Below, in pieces: positions 8,443 to 16,201 of a stretch of 64,000 bases of DNA. Every line of letters starts with the position of its first letter. Position 1 is the first letter of the stretch. Under the pieces are notes generated by a model that had not been told where the DNA came from, did no database searches, and saw only the letters and a list, made by a program, of their open reading frames with translations. Made by a program: the position numbers and the translations under genes. Origin of the DNA: JANQTF01 sp041741415. Its GTDB lineage: Bacteria > Bacteroidota > Bacteroidia > J057. Location of the stretch: positions 83,367 to 147,366 of the forward strand of contig JBGSKC010000080.1 of assembly GCA_041741415.1 (NCBI GenBank), read 5' to 3'.

Positions 8443-9513
8443 ATGAGTGCCACTTCTTCTTTATCAGCGTTCCAGAGTCAACCAGCCGTGGCGCGCCTTA
8501 CTGCGCTTTGGGCCTTGTCCGAGGCTGGCCTTGGCGGCATCATGCACTTTTTCCGTACTCCTTTCACTGGCCTCGTGGTGGGTGGGGTAGCTGTGATCCT
8601 CATCCTGCTGATCGGACATTTGGCTGAGCAAAAGACAGCCTCCATTCTGAGGGCATTGTTCATAGTACTGCTAATCAAGGGCCTGGTGAGTCCGCATTCG
8701 CCCCCAACAGCCTACCTTGCAGTGAGCTTTCAAGGCTTGTGTGCTGTGGGGTTGTTTGCAGTATTTCGTTCTCCAACCGTGGTGGGGTTGCTTCTGGGAG
8801 GCCTCGCTCTGCTGGAATCTGCGGTGCAAAAGATCCTGATGCTCACCCTTTTTTTTGGGAATTCGCTCTGGGAGGCGATTGATGCCTTTTCGCTGCAACT
8901 ATTTGAGCAATTTGGGTGGGTCGGCCTCAGCAATACCAGCCTGTGGCTCATTGCTGCCTACACTGGCGGTTACTTGATCGCGGGGCTGGCAATTGGGTGG
9001 TGGGGAGGCAGGTTTGCCAGGCGCCTGCCCTCGCTGATGGATCAGTTTACCCCGCCTGTCGTAACGGAACCCGGACAAGCACCAGATTACCCGGAAACGT
9101 CTGCCTGGAGGAGGTTTTGGCGCCGCACAAATGGCCACTTCATCCTTCTGGCATTACTGCTGGTGGCCAGCTTTTGGCTGGATGATGTGCTTAACTACGA
9201 CCCCATTATCCTGCTCCTTCGCACACTATGCGCCATTGTTCTCTGGTATGGCATTGTCACGCCGCTCTTCCTTGATCTTCTTTCCCGGTTGTTTCGCAAA
9301 AGTCGAATGAAGCGAGGGCAGGAACTGGATCTGGTGATACAGTCTTTTCCCCAGCTTCGCGCCCTGGCCATGCATGCCTGGAAGGATAGTGAATCTCTTC
9401 GCGGCACCAGGCGCCTGACCGGCTTTTTTACCCGCCTGGTAGTGTACAGCCTTCATACAGAACTGCCCGCCTCTGCTCCCGTCTCTGCGGTCCACGCTGG
9501 GAAACAGTCATGA
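8443..9513 (+). CDS. Polytopic membrane protein, unknown function (transporter-like)
   Basis: A 356-residue protein with about eight to nine predicted membrane segments: 40-60, 66-85, 90-106, 109-127, 157-185, then after a hydrophilic stretch (190-230) two or three more up to about 285, and a soluble basic tail. The N-terminal part (ALWALSEAGLGGIMH and FTGLVVGGVAVILI) resembles the S components of ECF vitamin transporters and related integral proteins, and the basic C-terminal part is loosely like a transmembrane T component, but neither assignment is firm. Its last four bases overlap the start of the next gene (ATGA at 9510-9513), so the two are translationally coupled. The neighbour is a P-loop NTPase, which suggests a membrane protein driven or regulated by that NTPase. 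Confidence 0.65.
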   Translation: MSATSSLSAFQSQPAVARLTALWALSEAGLGGIMHFFRTPFTGLVVGGVAVILILLIGHLAEQKTASILRALFIVLLIKGLVSPHSPPTAYLAVSFQGLCAVGLFAVFRSPTVVGLLLGGLALLESAVQKILMLTLFFGNSLWEAIDAFSLQLFEQFGWVGLSNTSLWLIAAYTGGYLIAGLAIGWWGGRFARRLPSLMDQFTPPVVTEPGQAPDYPETSAWRRFWRRTNGHFILLALLLVASFWLDDVLNYDPIILLLRTLCAIVLWYGIVTPLFLDLLSRLFRKSRMKRGQELDLVIQSFPQLRALAMHAWKDSESLRGTRRLTGFFTRLVVYSLHTELPASAPVSAVHAGKQS

Positions 9514-9983
9514 GCATTCCCTGGATTTTCACCGGCCCGATTCGAAGTGGGAAAACAACCTGCCTGGCAAACTGGGCAGCTCAAACGAGCGGGGTAGCTG
9601 GCATTCTCTGCCCCGATCGCGGGGCCCGGCGGTGGATGCAAGATCTTGCTACCGGCGAAGAATGGCCGCTGGAAGCATCAGCTTCCAGCGAAGGAGAGTT
9701 GATAAATGTAGGTCGGTTTTGGTTTTTTCAAGAGGCCTTTGAGCGAGCTAATAGCCTGCTCATCAATTCAATCCACCACAATCCCTCCTGGATAGTGGTG
9801 GATGAGGTTGGAAAACTGGAGTTGAAAAATGAGGGGCTGTACCATGCAGTAATAGCACTTCTGGAGAATCAGCGACAGGGAATTTTCCCCGGTGAACTGA
9901 TATTCGTCGTCCGCGACTCCTTACTGGAAGAGGCGCTGAGTTACTTTGGAATTAATACCTGGAAATTCTGGCCCGAAGGGTGA
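9510..9983 (+). CDS. THEP1-like P-loop nucleoside triphosphatase (NTPase_1 family)
   Basis: The product has 157 residues. A Walker A motif GPIRSGKTT is at residues 9-17 and a Walker B motif WIVVDEVGKLEL near 92-103; the DE(V/I)GxxEL form is characteristic of the THEP1/NTPase_1 family of nucleoside triphosphatases. The family hydrolyses NTPs slowly in vitro and its cellular role is poorly known. The usual C-terminal strand is present (LIFVVRDSLL), so the domain looks complete. The start codon overlaps the stop region of the upstream membrane-protein gene by four bases, indicating co-translation and probable physical or functional partnership. It ends six bases before the convergent ytxJ stop. 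Confidence 0.8.
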   Translation: MSIPWIFTGPIRSGKTTCLANWAAQTSGVAGILCPDRGARRWMQDLATGEEWPLEASASSEGELINVGRFWFFQEAFERANSLLINSIHHNPSWIVVDEVGKLELKNEGLYHAVIALLENQRQGIFPGELIFVVRDSLLEEALSYFGINTWKFWPEG

Positions 9984-9988
9984 GGGCA

Positions 9989-10327
9989 TTAGGCAGTGTG
10001 GCGCAGCAGGAGGTCGGGACTAATGGAAAAGTGACTGGCGTGATACACTACTTTTCCTTCCTTGAGCATGATCACCTGTGGCGACTGATGCGGCACGCCA
10101 AACACCTTCGCAATGGCGTCCGAAACGGGGCGATAACGCAGAAGATCGAGATAATAGACGTCCGAATGCCTAGCCAGATCGCCGATAGCCTCTTCAAGGT
10201 CGTGATGTGCCTGCGCAGAAATTCCGCAGCGGGTACTATGTTTGAAGAGGATTTGAGGCTTGGAATAAGAAGCCTCCCGAAGCTCTTCCAGTTGAGCCTC
10301 GGTATCCAGAGTACGCCAATGTGACAT
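9989..10327 (-). CDS. ytxJ: YtxJ family bacilliredoxin-like protein
   Basis: A 112-residue thioredoxin-fold protein. The motif HSTRCGIS (residues 30-37) carries a single Cys (C34), as in YtxJ/BrxC monothiol bacilliredoxins that reduce bacillithiol mixed disulfides on proteins. Downstream the family phrases YLDLLRYRPVSDAIA and VPHQSPQVIML with the cis-Pro region and YHASHFSI are clear. Its presence suggests that this organism uses bacillithiol, but no bacillithiol synthesis gene lies in the window. A small lipoprotein-like gene (10336-10455) lies directly upstream on the same strand with eight bases between, so they are probably co-transcribed. Confidence 0.88.
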   Translation of the reverse strand: MSHWRTLDTEAQLEELREASYSKPQILFKHSTRCGISAQAHHDLEEAIGDLARHSDVYYLDLLRYRPVSDAIAKVFGVPHQSPQVIMLKEGKVVYHASHFSISPDLLLRHTA

Positions 10328-10335
10328 TGGGAAAA

Positions 10336-10455
10336 TTATCTGTGGTTTCCGACTTTGGTAGCCTGGCAGGTTCTGCCATAAGTGCAGGCAGAAGTAGAGG
10401 CTGCCAGTGAACCGAGCAACATCAGGGCAATCGCAATTTGCTTGACACGCTTCAT
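10336..10455 (-). CDS. Small lipoprotein-like peptide, 39 residues
   Basis: A short frame with ATG at 10453-10455 and TAA at 10336-10338. It encodes 39 residues: a Lys/Arg N-terminus (MKRVKQ), a hydrophobic core (IAIALMLLGSLAAS) and a possible lipobox ending at the Cys of TSAC (residue 24), followed by TYGRTCQATKVGNHR with a second Cys. Bacteroidota have many such tiny secreted peptides with a Cys-containing basic tail; the function is unknown. It stops eight bases before the ytxJ start on the same strand and probably shares its transcript. It overlaps only the doubtful upstream extension of the plus-strand methyltransferase frame, which supports a later start for that gene. Confidence 0.6.
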   Translation of the reverse strand: MKRVKQIAIALMLLGSLAASTSACTYGRTCQATKVGNHR

Positions 10456-10477
10456 CGAACGAAATTTAAAGGGTACA

Positions 10478-11755
10478 ATGGAGGCAATGGAAAATTACAA
10501 CGAAGCCTCGGAAAGTAAAAGTACAACAGTTGGCCATATCTTGGTTGTGGAAGCTTGGAAAATCCTAACAGCGCCGGACATGGAGTCCCTCATTGAGCAA
10601 GTCATTGAAGAAGACCCTGCCAGACTTGCTTTGCGCTTGCACGGGAACGACTTCCCGGCACGTCTTGTTTCAGAACGGGTGAAATCCTTGCAAAAGGCGC
10701 GTTACAAGCTCCCGACTTTTTACCATTCCCGCTGTTTTTTCACGCTCAGGGCCCTCGAGCAATGCAGCAGCGAGGCCGCAGCCAGCCTGAAAATCGTTTC
10801 TGGCGATACCGCCCTTGACCTCACCTGCGGACTCGGAGTTGACACCTGGAACTTTGCCCGCCAGATGAAGCAGGTTACGGCCCTGGAGCCCGACCCCGAG
10901 TTGCACGCCATTGTGCGCCACAACTTTCAGCAAATGGGGCTGAGCCATGTGGAGGTCCTGAACCAAACCGCCGAAGCCTTCCTCGCTGATTTCCAGGGCC
11001 CTTGTTTCGATCTGATTTATGCCGATCCAGACAGGAGGCCGCAGTCCGGGGCCCGCCGGCATCACCCTGACGATGGCAGCCCGGCGATCAGGCCGCTGCT
11101 ACCAAAGCTCAGAACCATTGGCAGGCGCCTGTTGCTCAAGCTTTCTCCAATGTTTGACCTTGCCGAGGCGCAAAGGCTGTTCCCCGAAGCTCACACCATC
11201 ATCGTGGTGTCGGTGGAGGGGGAATGCAAGGAATTGTTGCTGGATATCGACCTCAGCGAAGCTTCCGGCCCGGCCTCCTCTGTGCAGCTTTGGATGGCCC
11301 GAAAAGAGGGCTCGTACCACATTTCCCTGCCCGACAAACCGGGGCCTGCTGCAGCTTTGCCACCACCCGGCGACATTCGCTACCTCGCCGAGCCGGATGT
11401 GGCTGCCTACAAAGCCCAGCGGCTCGAAGCCTTCCGGCAGGCTGGTCCCTGGGCAGAAGAATGGGCGGTCAGCCACCCGCAGGGGTTCTGGGCTGCTGCC
11501 TCGCGCCCGACGATTGCCTTTCCCGGAAGGCTGCTCGGCGTGGAAGCGGCCTTCCCATACAAACCCAAAGCCCTGAAATCCTGGCTCAAGGCCCGCGACA
11601 TTTCCCGCCTCGACATCACCAAACGGAATTTTCCCTTCACTGTTGAGCAAACCAGAGCGGCCCTCCGCATGCCTGCCGGTGGCGACTACCAGCTGTGGTG
11701 CACCGAAATCAAAGGCGAGGCCTGGTGTTTCCTCGGCAAGCCGGAGGCCATTTAG
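10478..11755 (+). CDS. Class I SAM-dependent methyltransferase with THUMP-like C-terminus
   Basis: A Bacteroidota-type methyltransferase, probably acting on RNA. From the ATG at 10478 it has 425 residues; starts at 10487 or 10580 (391 residues, closer to the family length) are also possible, and a GTG at 10382 is unlikely because it would run over the small gene on the other strand. The SAM-binding motif DLTCGLGVDTWNFA is near residue 110, followed by an acidic ALEPDPEL and the catalytic-region motif YADPDRRPQSGARRHHPDD. The C-terminal part ends with a THUMP-like domain (LKARDISRLDITKRNFPF then ALRMPAGGDYQLW). The substrate base is unknown. It converges on the DUF1501 gene with a four-base overlap at the stops. 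Confidence 0.82.
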   Translation: MEAMENYNEASESKSTTVGHILVVEAWKILTAPDMESLIEQVIEEDPARLALRLHGNDFPARLVSERVKSLQKARYKLPTFYHSRCFFTLRALEQCSSEAAASLKIVSGDTALDLTCGLGVDTWNFARQMKQVTALEPDPELHAIVRHNFQQMGLSHVEVLNQTAEAFLADFQGPCFDLIYADPDRRPQSGARRHHPDDGSPAIRPLLPKLRTIGRRLLLKLSPMFDLAEAQRLFPEAHTIIVVSVEGECKELLLDIDLSEASGPASSVQLWMARKEGSYHISLPDKPGPAAALPPPGDIRYLAEPDVAAYKAQRLEAFRQAGPWAEEWAVSHPQGFWAAASRPTIAFPGRLLGVEAAFPYKPKALKSWLKARDISRLDITKRNFPFTVEQTRAALRMPAGGDYQLWCTEIKGEAWCFLGKPEAI

Positions 11756-13368
11756 TTGCTCACAACCACTTTCCCGGAAAACAACTGCCCGAGGGTATTG
11801 ACCTGATACAGGTAGGTGCCTGTGGGGAGGCCTTCGAGGTTGAGCACAAATTCATGGAGCCCTGGCCGTTGCTCCCAGGTCCCGAGATCCCGCACCGGCT
11901 GGCCGGCAAGGTTGAGGAGCCTGAGCTTCATGCTGCTTTCTTCGGGCAGGGAATAGTAGAGGACGGTTTCGCTGGTGTCGCGGCGGTAGCGGATGTTGTG
12001 AACAAAAGCCGGGCCGCTGGGCGGGTAGGGAAAGTCGGCGCACTCGATTCCAAGGCCTTCCAGGCGGGGAAAACTCTGCCCGAGCACACCATTCACGAGG
12101 CTGGGGTCGATGCAGAGCCAGTTTTCCAGCACGGTGGCATACACCTGCCGGAAGTCGGTGTGGAAGGCGAGGTTGCCGTAAATGTCGGGGTTTCGCAAGT
12201 CAGGCTGGGTGCCAAGCAGGCCATTGCCCTGGAGCCCCGGCCCAAACAGCAGCAAGGGTGCAGCAGAGCCATGATCAGTTCCGCGGGAGCCATTTTCTTC
12301 GATTCTTCGCCCGAATTCAGAGAAGGTCATGGCAAGCACACGGCGGTCGTAGCCGGATTTGCCCAGGTCGGCATAAAACCCGTGAACGGCATCCGCCACC
12401 TCCTTCATCAGCCTGGGGTGGTTGCTGGCCTGGTCGGCGTGGGTGTCGTAGCCATCAATGGAAACGAGGTAAAGCCTGGTTCCCAGCCCGCCCTGGATGA
12501 GCCGCGCCACAAGGGCAAGCTGCTCGGCGAGGTAGCTTTTTTGACCGTATTCGAAATTATTTTTTCCCTGGTCAAACGCTTCCTTGATCACCCCGGCGTA
12601 GGAAAAAGTATTGTTGGCCATGGCCCGCATGAAGCGGAGTTCCTCCCCGTAGCAGTTGTCGGGCAGGCCGGTGGTGTTGTACAAAGCGCCGTTCCGGGCG
12701 ATTTCGTAGAGCTCAGTGGGATTTGTTACCGCCACCGACATGTTGATGCCGCTTCCTTCAAACGTGAGTCCGCCTGAAGGACCAATCTGAAGCGCTGGCG
12801 GCTTGACCGGAGGGGTCGTCAGGAAATCGGGGTAGGTGCTTTCCATCCACCTCCCCAGCCAGCCTGTGGGGTCCATCACATCGGCGTCGCTGCCGCTGGT
12901 CCAAATGTCGGTGGAGCGAAAATGGGATAGATTTTGATCGGGATAGCCCACCGAGTGGACCACTTTCATGCTGCCTTTGGTCCAAAGCTCGTCAAGCGGG
13001 GTCATGAAATTGGGCAGGCCATGGCCATTCGACAACCTGAACAGCTGATTTTCCGGAACGGCGAGGGTGGGCCTGCGCTGCTTGTAGAGGCTGTAGTCGT
13101 AAAGGGGCACGATGGTATTGAGGCCGTCGTTGCCGCCTTTGAGCTGAATGAGCACGAGGATGCGGTCATCGAAGGCATTGGCAAGCCCATAGGTGAGCGG
13201 CGAGGCGTGAAGGGGGGAAAGCGGAAATTTTCCCAGCAAAAACGACCCAGCGCCGACCATGCCCAGTTGGCTCAGAAAGGTGCGGCGGCTGCAACTGCGG
13301 TGTTCCTGCTCGTGGGCTTTTCCATCCTCCTGGCGGCTGCCCTGGCGAAGGTGACGATCTTTGTTCAT
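11752..13368 (-). CDS. DUF1501 protein with Tat-like signal and T9SS sorting domain
   Basis: A 538-residue protein (start ATG at 13366-13368). The N-terminus has a twin-arginine motif SRRTFLSQLG (27-36) before a hydrophobic segment, as in many DUF1501 proteins, which are sulfatase-like/alkaline-phosphatase-fold proteins. The body shows LIQLKGGNDGLNTIVPLYD and MTFSEFGRRIEENGSRGTDHG, the family hallmarks. The last 85 residues form a type A type IX secretion domain (RLLNLAGQPV, GTYLYQV, GKVVVSN). The protein therefore seems to be exported, possibly folded with a cofactor, and then taken to the surface by the T9SS; the combination of Tat and T9SS signals is inferred. It follows the DUF1800 gene with only two bases between, a pairing seen widely; the joint function is unknown. 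Confidence 0.9.
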   Translation of the reverse strand: MNKDRHLRQGSRQEDGKAHEQEHRSCSRRTFLSQLGMVGAGSFLLGKFPLSPLHASPLTYGLANAFDDRILVLIQLKGGNDGLNTIVPLYDYSLYKQRRPTLAVPENQLFRLSNGHGLPNFMTPLDELWTKGSMKVVHSVGYPDQNLSHFRSTDIWTSGSDADVMDPTGWLGRWMESTYPDFLTTPPVKPPALQIGPSGGLTFEGSGINMSVAVTNPTELYEIARNGALYNTTGLPDNCYGEELRFMRAMANNTFSYAGVIKEAFDQGKNNFEYGQKSYLAEQLALVARLIQGGLGTRLYLVSIDGYDTHADQASNHPRLMKEVADAVHGFYADLGKSGYDRRVLAMTFSEFGRRIEENGSRGTDHGSAAPLLLFGPGLQGNGLLGTQPDLRNPDIYGNLAFHTDFRQVYATVLENWLCIDPSLVNGVLGQSFPRLEGLGIECADFPYPPSGPAFVHNIRYRRDTSETVLYYSLPEESSMKLRLLNLAGQPVRDLGTWEQRPGLHEFVLNLEGLPTGTYLYQVNTLGQLFSGKVVVSN

Positions 13369-13370
13369 GA

Positions 13371-14816
13371 TCAGGCGAGTTGAAATTCCGGAAGGCGGGC
13401 GAGGTGAGAAAGGAGGTGGAACAATTGCCAGGTAGCCTGGGGCCAGTCGAGGTCCCATGTGCCATTTTCGAAATAGTTGCTGGGAATATCACCCCTGAAC
13501 ACGATGGAGGCGCGGTCATAGGCCAGCGGATCCTCGAGGCCTTTGGGGAATATGGTGTCGATGATGGTTTGGGTAATGATATCCGGGTCGGTGAGGCTGG
13601 GGGAAATGCGCTTGGCCCAGGCCCGCAGGAAGGTGGGATGATGCTCCGCTGCGAGATAATGCAGGTATTCCATCATTTTCCAGCGATCTGAGAGGCGGCT
13701 GGTGCTGATCCACTTGCGGTGACCCTGCCAGCCTGCCACATCCACGGGGCTGAACAGCTGCTGGCCGAGATTGGTGGACCCCCAAAAATACTCACTGCCG
13801 TAGGTGCTGAAGGGCACCTCGATCTCATTGAGTTGCTGGGCAATCATCTGGATCGGGCTTTTGATCTGAATGCCGATGGCTTCGCTGTCGAAAAAGTGCT
13901 CGCTGCTGAGCAGCAACCGAATCACCGGGGCCAGCTCCCAATCCTGCTGAAACAGGTCGGCCATGTTTGCCACGATCACCGGATCCGGTTCTTCATACAA
14001 AAACCACTTGTAGAGCTTTTCACAGATGTACCCGGCAATCAAAGAAGCCCGCTGTTCAAACAGGAGGGTAATCACATCGTCGTAGCCCCAGTTGCCTGTT
14101 TGCCCGAAAATGGTTTTGGGGTCGTGGTCGTGCCGAATGGGGTCAAATTTCCCCGTGATGGTGTTGTCGTTGTACCACCCGGTGAGGGCGCGGGCCGTTT
14201 CCACAATGTCTTCCTGGGTGTAGCCATTGTCGTGGCCAAGGGAAAACAGCTCGTAGAGCTCGCGGGCATAGTTTTCGTTGGGGCTTTCTACTGTGCTGTA
14301 TTCGCCATTGAGGTAAATCAGCATGGCCGGGCTGATGCCGATGGCGTGGACAAAGTCCTTAAAATTGCCAAGGGCGTGGATTTGCAGCAGTTGGTGGTAG
14401 GCGAGCAGGCCGGGCGGGGTCTGGTATTCTTCAAACTCTGTGACAAAATGGTTGCTCCAGAACAGCACCATTTTTTCCCTCAGCCCGCCCCCGATCATTT
14501 CGACGAGCCGCTCATAGCTCCATTCGAAGTAGTGGGTGTAAATCAGGTCGAAGTCGCGGACGCCATTGGTGTCATAGTTCTGAATGCTCCAGTTGCCCCA
14601 GGAAGGAAGGGGAGAAAGAGGCTTGACAAGGGCCTCATCGACGAGTTGATTGACAAGCTCCTGCGGGCTGAGCAGCAGGGCCGCGTCTACCTTGTCCTGA
14701 GAAGTGCCGAAAGCAGCCCTTCGAAACAAATGGCGGGCACGGGCCTGGGCCCAGGGCTTGGCAGAATCAGGAAGATAGGTCGCTATAGACCCCGAAAGGC
14801 AAATTCCTGTAGGCAT
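13371..14816 (-). CDS. DUF1800 domain protein
   Basis: A 481-residue protein of the DUF1800 family. Recognisable features are the start AQARARHLFRRAAFG (about 24-38), the central VLFWSNHFVTE, GEYSTVESPNENYARELYELFSLG and the later GWYNDN segment, with a helical C-terminal part. The family always seems to travel with DUF1501 genes, and here DUF1501 starts two bases after this stop, so an operon is very likely. I see no clear signal peptide at the chosen start, although the first 15 residues are moderately hydrophobic. Biochemical function is unknown; surface polysaccharide or mineral-associated roles have been guessed for the pair. The 260-base region upstream toward the nuclease gene carries its promoter. 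Confidence 0.88.
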   Translation of the reverse strand: MPTGICLSGSIATYLPDSAKPWAQARARHLFRRAAFGTSQDKVDAALLLSPQELVNQLVDEALVKPLSPLPSWGNWSIQNYDTNGVRDFDLIYTHYFEWSYERLVEMIGGGLREKMVLFWSNHFVTEFEEYQTPPGLLAYHQLLQIHALGNFKDFVHAIGISPAMLIYLNGEYSTVESPNENYARELYELFSLGHDNGYTQEDIVETARALTGWYNDNTITGKFDPIRHDHDPKTIFGQTGNWGYDDVITLLFEQRASLIAGYICEKLYKWFLYEEPDPVIVANMADLFQQDWELAPVIRLLLSSEHFFDSEAIGIQIKSPIQMIAQQLNEIEVPFSTYGSEYFWGSTNLGQQLFSPVDVAGWQGHRKWISTSRLSDRWKMMEYLHYLAAEHHPTFLRAWAKRISPSLTDPDIITQTIIDTIFPKGLEDPLAYDRASIVFRGDIPSNYFENGTWDLDWPQATWQLFHLLSHLARLPEFQLA

Positions 14817-15076
14817 GATGAGCAGATAAGCATTCCAGAGAGAAATATAGGAAAAAAAGAATGCTCCGGTCTGTGTTTCCGTAATCTGACTAGGGCTGCC
14901 AGGAGTAAGGATGTTGGCTGGCTGGGTAAAAAAAATCAGTCGCAGAGTCGAGGAATGCAGTTACCTGGTTGAGCAAATGGCTGAATCGGGTAACTTTTCG
15001 GATCTTAGATGGTGAAAAATAACATTCTGATTTTCAAGAAGATAGATTGACGATAAAACGGACTCAGGAGAAAACG

Positions 15077-16201
15077 ATGCTTGAGATAACGGATCAGCAG
15101 TACGATTTTTGGCTGAACAAACTTCCAAATTTACGTTCGCTATATCTCTGGCGATTCCTCGAAGTTGGCGGCATGATTACACAAGACCAGCTATGGAAAG
15201 GCCTGATCGAGGATTTTTTCCCGCAACTGTTCGCTTTTTTTTACCCCAAAAAGGTAGCACATTTTGACCTTACCCGCACCGAGTTTCTGGAACAGGAGCT
15301 CGCCCAGCTGGTAGCTGACGATGAAGGTCACGACCGCCGTGTTGATAAGCTTGTGAAGCTATATCGCCGAAATGGCAGCACGGCTTTTATGCTCATTCAC
15401 CTGGAGGTGCAGGGCTATTACGACAAAAATTTTGCCCGGCGGATGTTTACCTACGCCTACCGCATTTTTGATCGATACGGGATGCTGGTAGAGTCTCTGG
15501 CCATTCTGACAGACAGGCGAAAGCACTTTCACCCGAAGCTTTTCAATGCAAAAGCCCTTGGCACTGAGTTAACCTACAAATTCACTACCTACAAGCTGCT
15601 GGACCAAAATCGCGAAGAACTGGCTGCCAGTAAGAACCCTTTTGCCCTGGCTTTGCTGGTGGCTTATGATGCTATTCAACTGAAAGCACTACCTGATGGC
15701 CAGCTGCTTGCGTTGAAAATCAGGTTTTTCAGGCGGCTGCTGGCGCTCGGGTTCAGCAAGGCGGAAATCAGCCGTTTGGCTCATTTTATCAAACATTACA
15801 GCCGTTTTCAAAACCCAAAAATGAATGATACATTTGATCAACACATCGTTGAACTCACAAACAAACAGGAAGGCATGGGTATCATCGAACGCGTGCAAAA
15901 CGCCTATAAGCAGGCCGGCTTTGAGGAGGGCATGAAAAAAGGCATGAGGAAAGGGATAAAGACAGGTAAGCAGGAAGGGAAACTCGAAGGCAAACTCGAA
16001 GGCAAACTGGAAGCCGGCATCGAAAGCCTTGTGAACCTGCGGGACTCCGGTTTGTACTCACACTCCAGCAACGAAGAGCTGGCCAGGGTGTTCCAGTTGC
16101 CAGTGGCCTGGGTCGCGCGAATTCTTTCAGGAGATGTGCCAACCCCAGAGGAATTACAGGAATTGCTTTCCAGCAAAAAACTTGACAAGCCTTCGCTCTG
16201 A
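15077..16201 (+). CDS. Rpn/PD-(D/E)XK nuclease-like protein with charged C-terminal repeats
   Basis: A 374-residue protein; the ATG at 15077 is preceded by a good ribosome site (CAGGAG, seven bases away). The N-terminal 110 residues contain the pattern of Rpn/YhgA-like recombination-promoting nucleases: F-PKKVAHFDL, then FLEQELAQLV, then VDKLVKLYRRNGS and a strand with MLIHLEVQGYYD where H-x-E-x-Q forms the PD-(D/E)XK core. The middle is helical. Near residues 275-320 there is a highly charged tract (GFEEGMKKGMRKGIKTGK, then three GKLE units), typical of the C-terminal part of these proteins in Bacteroidota and Cyanobacteria. They are often called putative transposases, but there are no terminal repeats here. 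It ends exactly against the convergent VWA gene. Confidence 0.75.
   Translation: MLEITDQQYDFWLNKLPNLRSLYLWRFLEVGGMITQDQLWKGLIEDFFPQLFAFFYPKKVAHFDLTRTEFLEQELAQLVADDEGHDRRVDKLVKLYRRNGSTAFMLIHLEVQGYYDKNFARRMFTYAYRIFDRYGMLVESLAILTDRRKHFHPKLFNAKALGTELTYKFTTYKLLDQNREELAASKNPFALALLVAYDAIQLKALPDGQLLALKIRFFRRLLALGFSKAEISRLAHFIKHYSRFQNPKMNDTFDQHIVELTNKQEGMGIIERVQNAYKQAGFEEGMKKGMRKGIKTGKQEGKLEGKLEGKLEAGIESLVNLRDSGLYSHSSNEELARVFQLPVAWVARILSGDVPTPEELQELLSSKKLDKPSL

Noticed and set aside
10382..10477. GTG-started extension of the methyltransferase gene
   Set aside because: It overlaps the convincing small lipoprotein-like gene on the other strand and is not protein-like; the ATG at 10478 or 10580 is better.
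15077..16201. Rpn gene as a transposon
   Set aside because: I found no terminal inverted repeats, target duplication or partner genes, so it is kept as a stand-alone nuclease gene.
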